Positions 52,620-61,211 are shown, counted from the first letter of the stretch. The stretch: DNA of 64,000 nucleotides from Bog-756 sp035949055 (GCA_035949055.1 DASZIO010000057.1:1-64000); one strand, 5' to 3'. The notes: generated by a model from the sequence alone, not told the origin. Numbers and translations: made by a program.

Positions 52620-53579
52620 TCAGAGGGGCTGCCCGGCCGGCAGCGTCCGGGACCGGAGCAACTGCTCACCGACCGACTCCGTCAGCGAGGTGGCTGCCCC
52701 GAGCAGCTGGTCGAGGGTCAGGGTTCGCCTCACGAAACGATGGAGCGGGTGCTCGGCGGTGAAGCCCATGCCGGCGAGCACCTGTTGCGCATGTCGGGAC
52801 ACGAGGCGTCCGCTCCTGCCCGCCACGGCCTTGGCCACCGAGGCGCTCAGGCCCGACCCGAGGTCCCAAGCGGCCGCCAGCGATGCCTCGGCGGCCTCGA
52901 TAGCCACCAGGCTGTCGGAGAGTCGGTGGCGAACAGCCTGAAAGGAGGAGATCGACCTCCCGAACTGGACCCGTTCGATGGCGTGGGCCCGGGCGAGCTC
53001 CAGCATGCGGCGAGCTGCTCCGACCAGTGCGTGGGACAGCCCGAGCCGGCCGAAGGCGATCGAACGATTCCACGCGTCGCCCGCCTCCCGGCCGGGCGCC
53101 GGGGCCACCTCGACGGTGCCTCGGACAGCGAGCAAGCCGAGCACCGGGTCCATGCCCGTGATCGCCCGAACCTCGAGCTGCGCCGTCCTGATCGTGTGGA
53201 TCTCGGTCCGGCCGCCCGACCAGGTGCCCACCTGAGCGATCTCTGCCCGGCCGAGCCGCTCCGTGGCCATGCCGGCGACGACGAGCTGGTCGCCGTGCCG
53301 CTCCGCCGGGGCATCCCACCGTCCAAGGGGTGGGAGGACGACGGCCGGCGCCGGGTCGTCCGGGTCGAGCGCCCACGCCATGACGGCGTCGAGGGATGGG
53401 CCGGCGTTCGACTCGCCTTGGAGCTCGAACAGGATGGAGATCGCCGTCCGGGGCTCGGCGGTCAAGGCCTCGTACCATCCCGTGTCGTCGAGGGCATCCT
53501 CGAGGGCGAGGCGGTGGCCGCTCTCCAGTGCGGCCCGGATGCTCCGGGCGAAGAGGTCGCGCTCGAGTTCGTTCATCAT
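52620..53579 (-). CDS. Acyl-CoA dehydrogenase-like partner subunit, degenerate
   Basis: The protein is 319 aa from ATG 53579, overlapping the upstream ACAD stop (ATGA). It is the shortest ACAD here. The C-terminal helical domain is recognisable (FGRSISSFQAVRHRLSDSLVAIEAAEASL). The partner-subunit signature HGGxG is changed to QVLAGMGFTAEHPLHRFVRRTLTLD. Most of the beta-domain motifs are absent, so it probably serves a structural role in a heteromer with the FAD-complete subunit encoded just upstream. Confidence 0.82.
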   Translation of the reverse strand: MMNELERDLFARSIRAALESGHRLALEDALDDTGWYEALTAEPRTAISILFELQGESNAGPSLDAVMAWALDPDDPAPAVVLPPLGRWDAPAERHGDQLVVAGMATERLGRAEIAQVGTWSGGRTEIHTIRTAQLEVRAITGMDPVLGLLAVRGTVEVAPAPGREAGDAWNRSIAFGRLGLSHALVGAARRMLELARAHAIERVQFGRSISSFQAVRHRLSDSLVAIEAAEASLAAAWDLGSGLSASVAKAVAGRSGRLVSRHAQQVLAGMGFTAEHPLHRFVRRTLTLDQLLGAATSLTESVGEQLLRSRTLPAGQPL

Positions 53580-54706
53580 CGGTCGTCGCCGAGCCCGAGC
53601 AATCTGCGGGCGATGATGTTGCGCTGGATCTCGATGCTGCCCCCGTAGATCGTGGCCGCCCGCGAGTAGAGGTACTCGCTTCTCCATCGGGCACCGGCCG
53701 CGTCATCGCCGGTCAGAAGGTCAGGACCCAGGCCGTCGGCGACCAGATCGAACAGCGCCTGCTCGGTGGTCGCCACCATGATCTTGTCGATGGAGGTCTC
53801 GGCACCCAGGTGCTCTCCGGACGCAAGTCGGTGCTGGGTGGCACGGGACCGGGCTTCGAACGCAAACAGCTGTAGGTAGACCTCGCCTGCCTCCCTGGCG
53901 TTCAGCGAGCCGGACGGGGCCGTGTCGAGCAGGCCCTCGAGTCGCCGGCGCAGGAAGGCTCCCCGGTGCCAGAGGGCGGTGCTCCGCTCGAACGGAAGCA
54001 GGTCCATGGCGACCGACCAACCCTGGTCGATCTGGCCGAGTGTCCGTTCGAGCGGCACCGGGACGTCATCGAAGAACACCTCGGAGAACTCGGGCTGGCC
54101 GTGCATGGTCTCGATGGGCCGGACCACGATGCCGGGACTCGCCATGTCCACGAAGAGCGCGGTGATCCCGGCCTGTCCGGAGTCGGACGGACCGGTCCGG
54201 GTCAGCAGGACGCACCGCTGCGCGTACTGGGCGAGGCTTGTCCATATCTTCTGACCCGTCACTCGCCAACCGTCCGCGGTTCGACGAGCTCGACAGGAGA
54301 GGGACGCCAGATTGCTGCCCGTGCCGGGCTCCGAGAACCCCTGGCACCAGGTCTCGTCGCCGCGCAGGAGCCGGGGGACCATGGTGGCGGCGAGCCCCGG
54401 CGGGGCATGGTCGATGATGGTCGGGGCCAGCACCTCGATCATGGAATAGATGCCGGGCTCGACCAGGTCACGAGCGGTCAGCGCCTGGCCCAGGTAGGCG
54501 CGCAGCAGGGTGGATCCCCCCAACCCGCCGACCCGCTCGGGCCAACCCCACCGCATCCAACCGGCGTCGAAGGTCGCACGTTTGACCCGGGCCAGTTGGT
54601 CCATCTGCTCGTCGAGGGTGTCAGCTCCGCTTGGATTCGGCCGCAGGGCGTCCGCCTGGGACGCGAGCCACGCGTCGAGCGACTCGCGGAACTCGTCCAG
54701 CTCCAT
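53576..54706 (-). CDS. Acyl-CoA dehydrogenase, subunit with complete FAD C-terminal motif
   Basis: The protein is 376 aa. Motifs are CQGFSEPGTGSNLASLSC (Asn in place of the usual Asp), WRVTGQKIWTSLAQYAQRCVLL and IYGGSIEIQRNIIARRLLGLG. Together with the 319-aa subunit it makes the fourth large/small ACAD pair in the window. It lies 9 bp after the NTF2-like gene and 450 bp after the start of a ferredoxin-reductase operon, all in one direction. Substrate class should be bulky acyl-CoA. Confidence 0.9.
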   Translation of the reverse strand: MELDEFRESLDAWLASQADALRPNPSGADTLDEQMDQLARVKRATFDAGWMRWGWPERVGGLGGSTLLRAYLGQALTARDLVEPGIYSMIEVLAPTIIDHAPPGLAATMVPRLLRGDETWCQGFSEPGTGSNLASLSCRARRTADGWRVTGQKIWTSLAQYAQRCVLLTRTGPSDSGQAGITALFVDMASPGIVVRPIETMHGQPEFSEVFFDDVPVPLERTLGQIDQGWSVAMDLLPFERSTALWHRGAFLRRRLEGLLDTAPSGSLNAREAGEVYLQLFAFEARSRATQHRLASGEHLGAETSIDKIMVATTEQALFDLVADGLGPDLLTGDDAAGARWRSEYLYSRAATIYGGSIEIQRNIIARRLLGLGDDR

Positions 54707-54715
54707 GAAATCCCT

Positions 54716-55156
54716 CTATCCCGGGTGCGGCTGGGTGGGATCGGGCCGTCGCGGGTCATGGGCGCGACCGGCGTCGCGGGCACCGCTTCGCCGGAGGAAG
54801 GTCATCGCCCGACTGGCCAGCCGCCAGCCCCGATCTGTCCGCTGATAGGTGTCGGTGTAGTAGCCGATCCGCATCTCGTGATCGAGCTGATCGACGAAGC
54901 AGAGGGGCTGCTGGCCGCGACCGGTGTCTCCATCGAGTTCGAGGTAGGGCGCTCCGGTGAGGAACAGGCCCTTCGGAGCTGCCTTCACCAGCGCGGGAAA
55001 GTCGGCGAGACCGTAGACAGTGCCGAACGCGCTGTAGGTGCCATCGGGGGTGAACACGTCGATCACCGCTTCGATGTCATCCTTCGTCATTCCCAGCGCG
55101 TAGCGAGCCAGCAGCTGCTCGATCTCGGTGATGTCGTTGACCAGCGGTGATTCCAT
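54716..55156 (-). CDS. NTF2/SnoaL-like protein
   Basis: The protein is 146 aa: TEIEQLLARYALGMTKDDIEAVIDVFTPDGTYSAFGTVYG, then FLTGAPYLELDGDTGRGQQPLCFVDQ and a C-terminal WRLASRAMTFLRRSG strand. This is the aromatic-oxygenase-beta-subunit/ketosteroid-isomerase-like fold (SnoaL_4 group). It lies 3 bp after the KshB-like reductase stop. Such proteins may be small beta subunits of ring-hydroxylating oxygenases, isomerases or dehydratases. The absence of an adjacent alpha subunit in the same operon leaves its role open. Confidence 0.82.
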   Translation of the reverse strand: MESPLVNDITEIEQLLARYALGMTKDDIEAVIDVFTPDGTYSAFGTVYGLADFPALVKAAPKGLFLTGAPYLELDGDTGRGQQPLCFVDQLDHEMRIGYYTDTYQRTDRGWRLASRAMTFLRRSGARDAGRAHDPRRPDPTQPHPG

Positions 55157-55159
55157 GCC

Positions 55160-56224
55160 TCAGTTCTCCTCCCAGCCGTAGATGACGTGGACCGACGGTG
55201 TGGTCGGGACGGCCTGGCAGGTGAGGATCCAGCCGTCGGCAACCTCGTCGTCGGTGAGGGCATTGTTCGTGTACATGGTGACGGCGCCCACGGCGAGCTT
55301 GGCCATGCAGGTGGCACAGTTGCCGGCCTCACAGGAGAAGGGCGGTGACAGCCCGAGCTGGCGAGCCGTCTGGAGAACCGTGGTCCCGGGGCGATGGTCG
55401 GCCACCTCCACATCGCCGTCGAGATCGATGGTCACCTGGGTGGGACCAGCGTCGTCCGGCGGAGGTTGGGGGAGGAGGGTCTCCTCGACGGGGGAGAACC
55501 GCTCGATGTGGATTGCCTCGTGGCTCGCGCCGACCTGCAGCAGCGTCTGCTCCGCGAGCGCCATGAAGGGACCGGGGCCGCAGAGGTACAGGTCCGCGTG
55601 GTTGCAGTCGGCGGCAAAGTCTCTGATCTCGGCGGCGTCGACGAGTCCGACATCCGCATCGAGATGGTGCACGACGCTGAGGCCATGACGTTCGGTCAAG
55701 GACGCCAGTTCCGACTCGAACATCACCGACTGTTCGTGTCGGTTGGCGTAGAAGAGCCGGGCGCGGCCCGGGCTCGACTCCAGAAAAGTCTTCAGGATGG
55801 AGAGGATCGGCGTGATCCCGCTGCCGCCGGCGAAGGCAATGATGTCGCCGTCCCGCGCTCGGCGCCCGAACACCCCGGCGGGAAGCGTTGCCTCGATGCG
55901 ATCACCGGGACCCACCCTGTCGATCATCCAGTTCGAGACGATGCCATTTGGCACCCGCTTGACGGTCACCTGCATGCACGGGTCGATCGCCGGTGAGGAC
56001 GACATCGAGTAGCACCGCAGATGCGGTTTGCCGTCCACCCAGCACCGAAAGGTGAGGAACTGACCGGGCTCGTAGCCGTATCGGTCCCGCAGGTCGTCCG
56101 GGACATCGAGCACGAAGGAACTGGAGTCACGGGTCTCCGGTACCACCTCCCGTACCCTGATCGCGTGAAAGCCATGGTCACGGGCCACCTCGTGATTGAG
56201 CCCGGCACCAGGCGAGAGCGCCAT
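55160..56224 (-). CDS. KshB-like oxygenase reductase (FAD, NAD, 2Fe-2S)
   Basis: The protein is 354 aa. It has an FNR-type FAD domain (LRCYSMSSSP binds flavin), an NAD domain (FAGGSGITPILS, YLCGPGPFM) and a C-terminal plant-type 2Fe-2S domain with Cys298, 303, 306 and 336. This order (flavin, NAD, iron-sulfur) is that of KshB/HmpX-type reductases, which feed Rieske oxygenases such as 3-ketosteroid 9alpha-hydroxylase. The Rieske protein at 59550 is a likely partner. The start is unsure: no ribosome site, and an AT-rich palindrome lies 6 nt upstream, so the mRNA may be leaderless. Confidence 0.9.
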   Translation of the reverse strand: MALSPGAGLNHEVARDHGFHAIRVREVVPETRDSSSFVLDVPDDLRDRYGYEPGQFLTFRCWVDGKPHLRCYSMSSSPAIDPCMQVTVKRVPNGIVSNWMIDRVGPGDRIEATLPAGVFGRRARDGDIIAFAGGSGITPILSILKTFLESSPGRARLFYANRHEQSVMFESELASLTERHGLSVVHHLDADVGLVDAAEIRDFAADCNHADLYLCGPGPFMALAEQTLLQVGASHEAIHIERFSPVEETLLPQPPPDDAGPTQVTIDLDGDVEVADHRPGTTVLQTARQLGLSPPFSCEAGNCATCMAKLAVGAVTMYTNNALTDDEVADGWILTCQAVPTTPSVHVIYGWEEN

Positions 56225-56229
56225 AAACG

Positions 56230-56240
56230 ATTATGATAAT
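56230..56240. promoter_or_regulatory. AT-rich palindrome between divergent reductase and ligase genes
   Basis: ATTATGATAAT is a perfect 5+1+5 dyad 6 bp from the reductase ATG. On the minus strand it contains -10-like CATAAT. It is the only AT-rich patch in the 97-bp divergent gap and could be a promoter, an operator or both. No regulator can be named. Confidence 0.4.
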
Positions 56241-56321
56241 CTGCTTCTCACCGCCATGGCGCGTTTGGGCCGGTCTGGCACGGACGAGGGAGCTGAGCCC
56301 GTCCCGAGGGAGGTGAGGTGC

Positions 56322-57953
56322 GTGCCCGAGGGAGCAGGGGAGGCGCGCTGGCCCCGTCGGCCGATGCCGGCGGACCTCCTGGATCGGTACGTCTCCGAAG
56401 GCTGGTGGGGTCCGGACACCCTCGGATCCATGGTGTCGGAGGGCTTGGCCAAGGCGGCGGACGTGAGGTTCCGGGTGCGCTCGCAGGTGCGTCCGTGGCA
56501 GGGGACCTTCGCCGAGGTCGACCGCGCCGCACGATCGCTCGCCACCTCGCTGATGGCACGGGGCGTCGGTGCTGGCGACGTCGTCCTGTTCCAGCTGCCG
56601 AATTGGGTGGAGGCCGGCATCACCTTCTGGGCCGCCGCCTATCTCGGGGCCGTCGTCGTCCCCGTCGTGCACTTCTACGGCCCGAAGGAAATGGCCTACA
56701 TCCTCGACGTGCTCCGACCCGACGTCGTGGTGACGGCGGACCGGTTCGGTCACATCGACTATCTGGCCGTGTATGAGGATCTGCTCGAGCGTTCTCCGAC
56801 CCGGCTCTGGCTCGTCGCCGGGGAGCTGCGACCGGACCGACTGCCCCGGCCGGCGCGGCCGTTCGACCCTTTCCTCGACGCCCCCGCCCTCCCGGGACCC
56901 GTGGCTGCCGACCCCGACGCGCCCGCCATCGTCGCCTTCACCTCCGGGACCACCCGGGACCCCAAGGGAGTCGTCCACAGCCACCGGACGATCGGGTTCG
57001 AAACCCGTCAGCTGGACTATCTCTTTCCGCACGGGGGACCCCCGCAGATCACCGGGGCCCCCGTCGGTCACTTCATCGGGATGCTCAACGCCTTCCTGGT
57101 GCCCCTACTGCGGCAGCAGTCTGCGCATCTGATCGACGTCTGGGATCCCGGCGAAGTGCTGCACATGATGCTCGAGGAGCAAGTGGGTATGTCCGGAGGT
57201 GCCACCTACTTCTTGACGAGTCTGCTGGATCACCCCGAGTTCACGCCGGACCACCTGGCCCTCATGCCCTTCGCCGGCTTGGGCGGATCGGCGGTCCCGG
57301 TGGCCGTCATGGAGCGCGCCACCGGTCTCGGAATCACGGTGTTCCGCTCGTACGGCAGCACCGAGCATCCGTCGATCACCGGATGCCTGCTCACCGAGCC
57401 CGAGCGGAAGCGCCTCACCACCGACGGCCGCCCACTGCCCGGGGTCGAGGTGCTGCTGTCCGGGGAGGGCGAGATCCTCAGCCGAGGCCCAGACTGCTGC
57501 GTCGGCTACACCGATCAGCAACTCACGGAGTGCGTCTTTGACGACCAGGGCTGGTACCACACCGGCGACGTCGGAACGCTCGACGACGAGGGATACCTGA
57601 CCATCACCGATCGGATCTCCGACATCATCATCCGGGGTGGCGAGAACCTGAGCGCCCAAGAGATCGAGGAAGTCGTTCTGGGCATGGACGCGGTCGCCGA
57701 GGTGAGCGTCGTCGGCGCAGCGGACGAACGGTTGGGTGAGCGGGCAGCCGCCATCGTGCGAACGCATACGGGCATGCCTGCCCCCACGCTCGAACAGGTG
57801 CGCGCTCACCTCGAGGCGCACGGCCTCGCTCGGCAGAAGTGGCCCGAATCCATCCACCGGGTGCGCGACTTCCCGAGAACGCCGTCCGGCAAGGTGCAGA
57901 AGTTCCGGCTCCGACAACTGCTCCGTGATGGGGATCTCGAAACGGTCGGTTAG
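56322..57953 (+). CDS. Acyl-CoA synthetase (AMP-forming ligase)
   Basis: The protein is 543 aa from GTG 56322, which has GGAGGTGAG 7-8 nt upstream; longer starts would run into the divergent promoter. ANL motifs are IVAFTSGTTRDPKGVVHSH, FRSYGSTEHPSITG, GWYHTGDVGTLDDEGYLTITDRISDIIIRGGENLSAQEIE and RTPSGKVQKFRLR with the catalytic Lys. It resembles cyclohexanecarboxylate/medium-chain-type CoA ligases, hinting at an alicyclic or side-chain acid. The next gene begins 163 bp on, so it may be transcribed separately. Confidence 0.9.
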   Translation: MPEGAGEARWPRRPMPADLLDRYVSEGWWGPDTLGSMVSEGLAKAADVRFRVRSQVRPWQGTFAEVDRAARSLATSLMARGVGAGDVVLFQLPNWVEAGITFWAAAYLGAVVVPVVHFYGPKEMAYILDVLRPDVVVTADRFGHIDYLAVYEDLLERSPTRLWLVAGELRPDRLPRPARPFDPFLDAPALPGPVAADPDAPAIVAFTSGTTRDPKGVVHSHRTIGFETRQLDYLFPHGGPPQITGAPVGHFIGMLNAFLVPLLRQQSAHLIDVWDPGEVLHMMLEEQVGMSGGATYFLTSLLDHPEFTPDHLALMPFAGLGGSAVPVAVMERATGLGITVFRSYGSTEHPSITGCLLTEPERKRLTTDGRPLPGVEVLLSGEGEILSRGPDCCVGYTDQQLTECVFDDQGWYHTGDVGTLDDEGYLTITDRISDIIIRGGENLSAQEIEEVVLGMDAVAEVSVVGAADERLGERAAAIVRTHTGMPAPTLEQVRAHLEAHGLARQKWPESIHRVRDFPRTPSGKVQKFRLRQLLRDGDLETVG

Positions 57954-58115
57954 GCGGCGGGCTCCAGGGCGGCCGGCATGGAAATCACGTTCTCAAAATG
58001 CTAACATGTGTTCTGATTATTGTAGACAGCGTTTTCGCTTAGCAGGCTCGGACGCCGCCGACGAGCAGGAGGGTCGGATGTCCCCCACCACCGACAACCT
58101 GAGGACACCGGTCGG

Positions 58116-58913
58116 ATGACAGCCGCGGAACCCGCCGCCCGGGACGGCGAGCCCGAGGCCCGTAGCACCGAGCGTACGGCCATTGTCACCGGCGGAGCCT
58201 CGGGCATCGGGTTGGCGATCAGCGAACGCCTGGCGTCGGATGGCTTGACCGTGGTCATCTTCGACCGGGACGGGTCCGCCGCCGAAGGGGCGGCGGCCAA
58301 GATCGAGGCGGCCGGCGGGACGGCCGCCGGGATGGTCGTGGACGTGACGGATCGGGATCGGATCGAGACCGCGGTCGACGAGGTCCGGTCTCGATACGGG
58401 AGGCCGGTCGTGCTGGTCAACAATGCCGGCATCGAGGGCTTCGACCAGTTTCTCAAGATCACCATCGAGAGGTGGAATCAGATCCTCGAGGTCAACCTGA
58501 CCGGAACCTTCAACTGCTGCCAGGCCGTCGTGCCGGACATGATGGCAGCCGGTTGGGGCCGGATCGTCAACATCTCGTCGTCGAGTGCCCAGGGTGGTCA
58601 GCCGTTGATGACCCACTACGTGGCTTCCAAGGCGGCGATCATCGGATTCACCAAGGCACTGGCACTGGAGCTCGGTCCCCTGGGCATCACGGTCAACACC
58701 ATCCCCCCCGGGTTCATCGACACTCCGATGCTGCGGGCGGCGGAGAGAAGCGGTCGTCTCGCCCCGGGCATCGACTATCACGCCGAGCGCACCCCCGTGC
58801 GTCGGGCGGGCCGGCCCGAGGACATCGCGGCCACCTGCTCGTTCCTCGTGCGTGACGAGGCCAGTTACATCACCGGACAGGTCATCGGTGTCAACGGCGG
58901 CCGGAACACCTGA
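58116..58913 (+). CDS. Short-chain dehydrogenase/reductase (SDR)
   Basis: The protein is 265 aa. Cofactor motif VTGGASGIG (residues 24-32), FDRDGSA after beta2 (NAD-type), NNAG, VNISSSSAQGG and the HYVASK Tyr-Lys pair near residue 168, closing with ITGQVIGVNGGRNT. It is close to 2-hydroxycyclohexanecarboxyl-CoA dehydrogenase/BadH-like SDRs, which suits the ligase upstream; that similarity is judged by eye. It is followed 1 bp later by the carboxymuconolactone-decarboxylase-type gene. Confidence 0.88.
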   Translation: MTAAEPAARDGEPEARSTERTAIVTGGASGIGLAISERLASDGLTVVIFDRDGSAAEGAAAKIEAAGGTAAGMVVDVTDRDRIETAVDEVRSRYGRPVVLVNNAGIEGFDQFLKITIERWNQILEVNLTGTFNCCQAVVPDMMAAGWGRIVNISSSSAQGGQPLMTHYVASKAAIIGFTKALALELGPLGITVNTIPPGFIDTPMLRAAERSGRLAPGIDYHAERTPVRRAGRPEDIAATCSFLVRDEASYITGQVIGVNGGRNT

Positions 58914-58914
58914 C

Positions 58915-59511
58915 GTGGCGAGGATCCAACCGCTGCCGCCGCAGCAGTGGCCCGCGGCGATGCGATCTGCCCTCGCCGCAATGCGGCCGCCGGCGCCTCG
59001 CCATCCTCTCGCCTCCCAGGAGGGTCGTCCGAAGGCGCTCAACGCCCTCGGCACCTTGGCGTACCATCCGGCGCTGACCGAGGCATTCAACACGTTCAAC
59101 GGTCATATCCTCTTCGCCTCGTCGCTCTCCCCGCGGGAACGTGAGCTTGTGGTCCTCAGGGTCGCCTGCCTCCGGCGGTGCGACTACGAGTGGGCACAGC
59201 ACACCGTGCTGGCGCACGACGCGGGCCTGACCGTCGATGAGATCAAACGGGTGGTCGTCGGGGGAGAGGCCGACGGCTGGTCCGAGCTGGAGCAGGCGCT
59301 CCTGCGGGCCGTCGACGAATTGGTCGAAGAAGCCACGCTGTCCGACCAGACGTGGTCGACGCTCACTAGAGCGTTCGACGAGAAGCAGATGTTGGATCTC
59401 GTCTTCACCGTGGGCGCCTACGACGCCCTGGCGATGGCGTTCCGGTCCTTCGACGTCGCCATCGACCCCGACCTGGCCGACCATGAGCTTCGCGTTCCCA
59501 GAGAGCCCTGA
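58915..59511 (+). CDS. Carboxymuconolactone decarboxylase (CMD/AhpD-fold) family protein
   Basis: The protein is 198 aa from GTG 58915, one base after the SDR stop. The AhpD-like all-helical core contains SLSPRERELVVLRVACLRRCDYEWAQHTVLAHDAGLT, whose Cys...His spacing marks the CMD subfamily lacking a CxxC peroxidase pair. Members decarboxylate lactones of aromatic degradation or act as uncharacterised hydrolases. In this operon (SDR, CMD, Rieske, small protein) a ring-cleavage or lactone step is plausible. Confidence 0.85.
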   Translation: MARIQPLPPQQWPAAMRSALAAMRPPAPRHPLASQEGRPKALNALGTLAYHPALTEAFNTFNGHILFASSLSPRERELVVLRVACLRRCDYEWAQHTVLAHDAGLTVDEIKRVVVGGEADGWSELEQALLRAVDELVEEATLSDQTWSTLTRAFDEKQMLDLVFTVGAYDALAMAFRSFDVAIDPDLADHELRVPREP

Positions 59512-59549
59512 GCTCGGTCCTGTCACATGAGTCCCGGAGGACGACCCAG

Positions 59550-60863
59550 ATGAGCCACTTCACCAAGCCAGCTGAAGGAAGTTGGACCCAGCACTATCCC
59601 CACCTCGGAACCGGTCCGGTCTCCTACGAGGACTCGATCTCGCCGGAGCACTATGAGCTCGAGCGAAAGGCGATATTCGCACGCACGTGGCTCAACGTCG
59701 GACGGGTGGAGCAGGTACCGCGGACCGGCAGCTACTTCACGAAGGAGATCGACGCGGCGCGGACGTCGGTCATCGTGGTGCGTGGGTCCGATGGCCACGT
59801 CCGCGGCTTTCACAACATGTGTCGGCACCGCGGCAACAAGCTGGTCTGGACCGACTACCCGAAGGAGGAGACCAGCGGAACCTGCCGGCAGTTCACCTGC
59901 AAGTACCACGGCTGGCGCTACTCGCTGGACGGTGTGCTGACCTTCGTCCAGCAGGAGTCGGAGTTCTTCGAACTGGAGCGGGAGGACTTCGGCCTGGTTC
60001 CCGTACAGACCGAGACGTGGGAGGGGTTCATCTTCGTCAACCTCGACCCCGGCAACCAGACACCCCTGAGCGACTATCTCGGAGTGTTCGGCGCCGGACT
60101 GGCTGGGTACCCGTTCGACCAGATGACGCAGGTATACAAGTACCGAGCCGATGTGGGCAGCAACTGGAAGCTCTTCATCGATGCGTTCGCCGAGTTCTAC
60201 CACGCGCCGATCCTGCACGCGAAGCAAGCGGTGGCCGATGAGTCACGCAAGCTGTCGGCCTACGGCTATGAGGCGCTGGCGTACCAGATCGAGGGACCGC
60301 ACGGAATGGTGTCCTCGTGGGGCGGGATGTCACCCCCGAAGGACCTCGACATGGTCAAACCGATCGAGAGAGTTCTGAGAAGTGGTCTCTTCGGACCCTG
60401 GGACCGGCCCGACCTCGGGCTCGAGGCCCTGCCACCGGCGGTCAACCCAGCCCGGCACCCGGCCTGGGGCGTCGATTCATTCGTCTTCTTCCCGAACTTC
60501 ATGCTTCTCGTCTGGCAGCCCAACTGGTACCTCACGTACCACTATTGGCCGACCTCCTACAACACCCACGTGTTCGAGGGGACCCTCTACTTCGTCCCAC
60601 CGAAGACCGCCTTCGAGCGGTTGCAACAGGAGCTCGCCGCCGTGACCTTCAAGGAGTACTCCCTGCAGGACGGGAACACCCTGGAGGCGACGCAGTCCAT
60701 GTTGGAGTCGCGCGCCGTCGGGCAGTTCCCGTTGAACGACCAGGAGATCCTCCTTCGGCACCTGCACGTGACCGCTCGAGGGATGGTCTCGGAGCTCCAA
60801 CGCTCGGCCCAGATGGACGAGCCCGAGCGAGAGGGGAAGCTGGATGCCCAAGCATCTGCCTGA
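59550..60863 (+). CDS. Rieske non-haem iron ring-hydroxylating oxygenase, alpha subunit
   Basis: The protein is 437 aa with GGAGG upstream. The Rieske 2Fe-2S ligands are Cys91-x-His93 and Cys117-x2-His120 (MCRHRGNKL, TCKYHGW). The mononuclear iron site is in FIDAFAEFYHAPILH: His218 and His223, with Asp211 the usual electron bridge. The catalytic domain continues to about residue 420. Length and spacing fit aromatic-ring dioxygenase large subunits more than KshA (about 380 aa). No beta subunit or ferredoxin follows; the reductase at 55160 may supply electrons. Confidence 0.92.
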   Translation: MSHFTKPAEGSWTQHYPHLGTGPVSYEDSISPEHYELERKAIFARTWLNVGRVEQVPRTGSYFTKEIDAARTSVIVVRGSDGHVRGFHNMCRHRGNKLVWTDYPKEETSGTCRQFTCKYHGWRYSLDGVLTFVQQESEFFELEREDFGLVPVQTETWEGFIFVNLDPGNQTPLSDYLGVFGAGLAGYPFDQMTQVYKYRADVGSNWKLFIDAFAEFYHAPILHAKQAVADESRKLSAYGYEALAYQIEGPHGMVSSWGGMSPPKDLDMVKPIERVLRSGLFGPWDRPDLGLEALPPAVNPARHPAWGVDSFVFFPNFMLLVWQPNWYLTYHYWPTSYNTHVFEGTLYFVPPKTAFERLQQELAAVTFKEYSLQDGNTLEATQSMLESRAVGQFPLNDQEILLRHLHVTARGMVSELQRSAQMDEPEREGKLDAQASA

Positions 60864-61173
60864 GGCGTTTTCCGACCTCGAGCCGTTTGCGGCGTGGTCG
60901 CTGCCGACCGAGCGCGAGCGGTACACGAAAAGGCTGGCGAGCACCATGGACGAACTGCAGGCCTTCTACGACGCCGCGTTCCCCCGCCTCGGGGACGCGG
61001 CCTCGTATCTGGGGCAATTCGACCTGGGCGCACTCCCGGAGGACGCCCGGCACTTGCTCTGGCTCTGCTACTCGCTGGTCAACGTGTCCTTTCCCGTCGA
61101 GGTCTGGCGCCAGGCCAGGGTGCCCGACAGCGGCGCCGCCTATCTGGATCTGGTGGTCGAACCGGCCGTTTGA
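60844..61173 (+). CDS. Small uncharacterised protein coupled to the Rieske oxygenase
   Basis: The protein is 109 aa, its start overlapping the Rieske gene by 20 bases, so the two are translated together. The sequence is MPKHLPEAFSDLEPFAAWSL, then ERYTKRLASTMDELQAFYDAAF and LPEDARHLLWLCYSLVNVSFPVEVWRQARVPDSG. It looks helical and soluble, with many aromatic residues and no metal-binding pattern. I recognise no named family. The tight overlap suggests an accessory or assembly subunit of the oxygenase. Confidence 0.75.
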   Translation: MPKHLPEAFSDLEPFAAWSLPTERERYTKRLASTMDELQAFYDAAFPRLGDAASYLGQFDLGALPEDARHLLWLCYSLVNVSFPVEVWRQARVPDSGAAYLDLVVEPAV

Positions 61174-61211
61174 AATCCCGGTCAGGTAGAATCGCCCTCT
61201 CGGATCCGCTA

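Noticed and set aside
53966..55150. 394-codon plus-strand frame opposite the ACAD and NTF2-like genes
   Set aside because: Shadow of two motif-rich minus-strand genes.
55160..56224. Naming the reductase kshB
   Set aside because: Domain order fits KshB, but related reductases serve phenylacetyl-CoA and other oxygenases and no KshA is next to it, so no symbol is given.
57985..58023. AACATGTGTT dyad before the SDR at 58116, considered as a KstR-type steroid operator
   Set aside because: KstR sites need AAC and GTT separated by two bases (TnnAACnnGTTnnA); here the spacing and flanks do not fit, so it was not listed.
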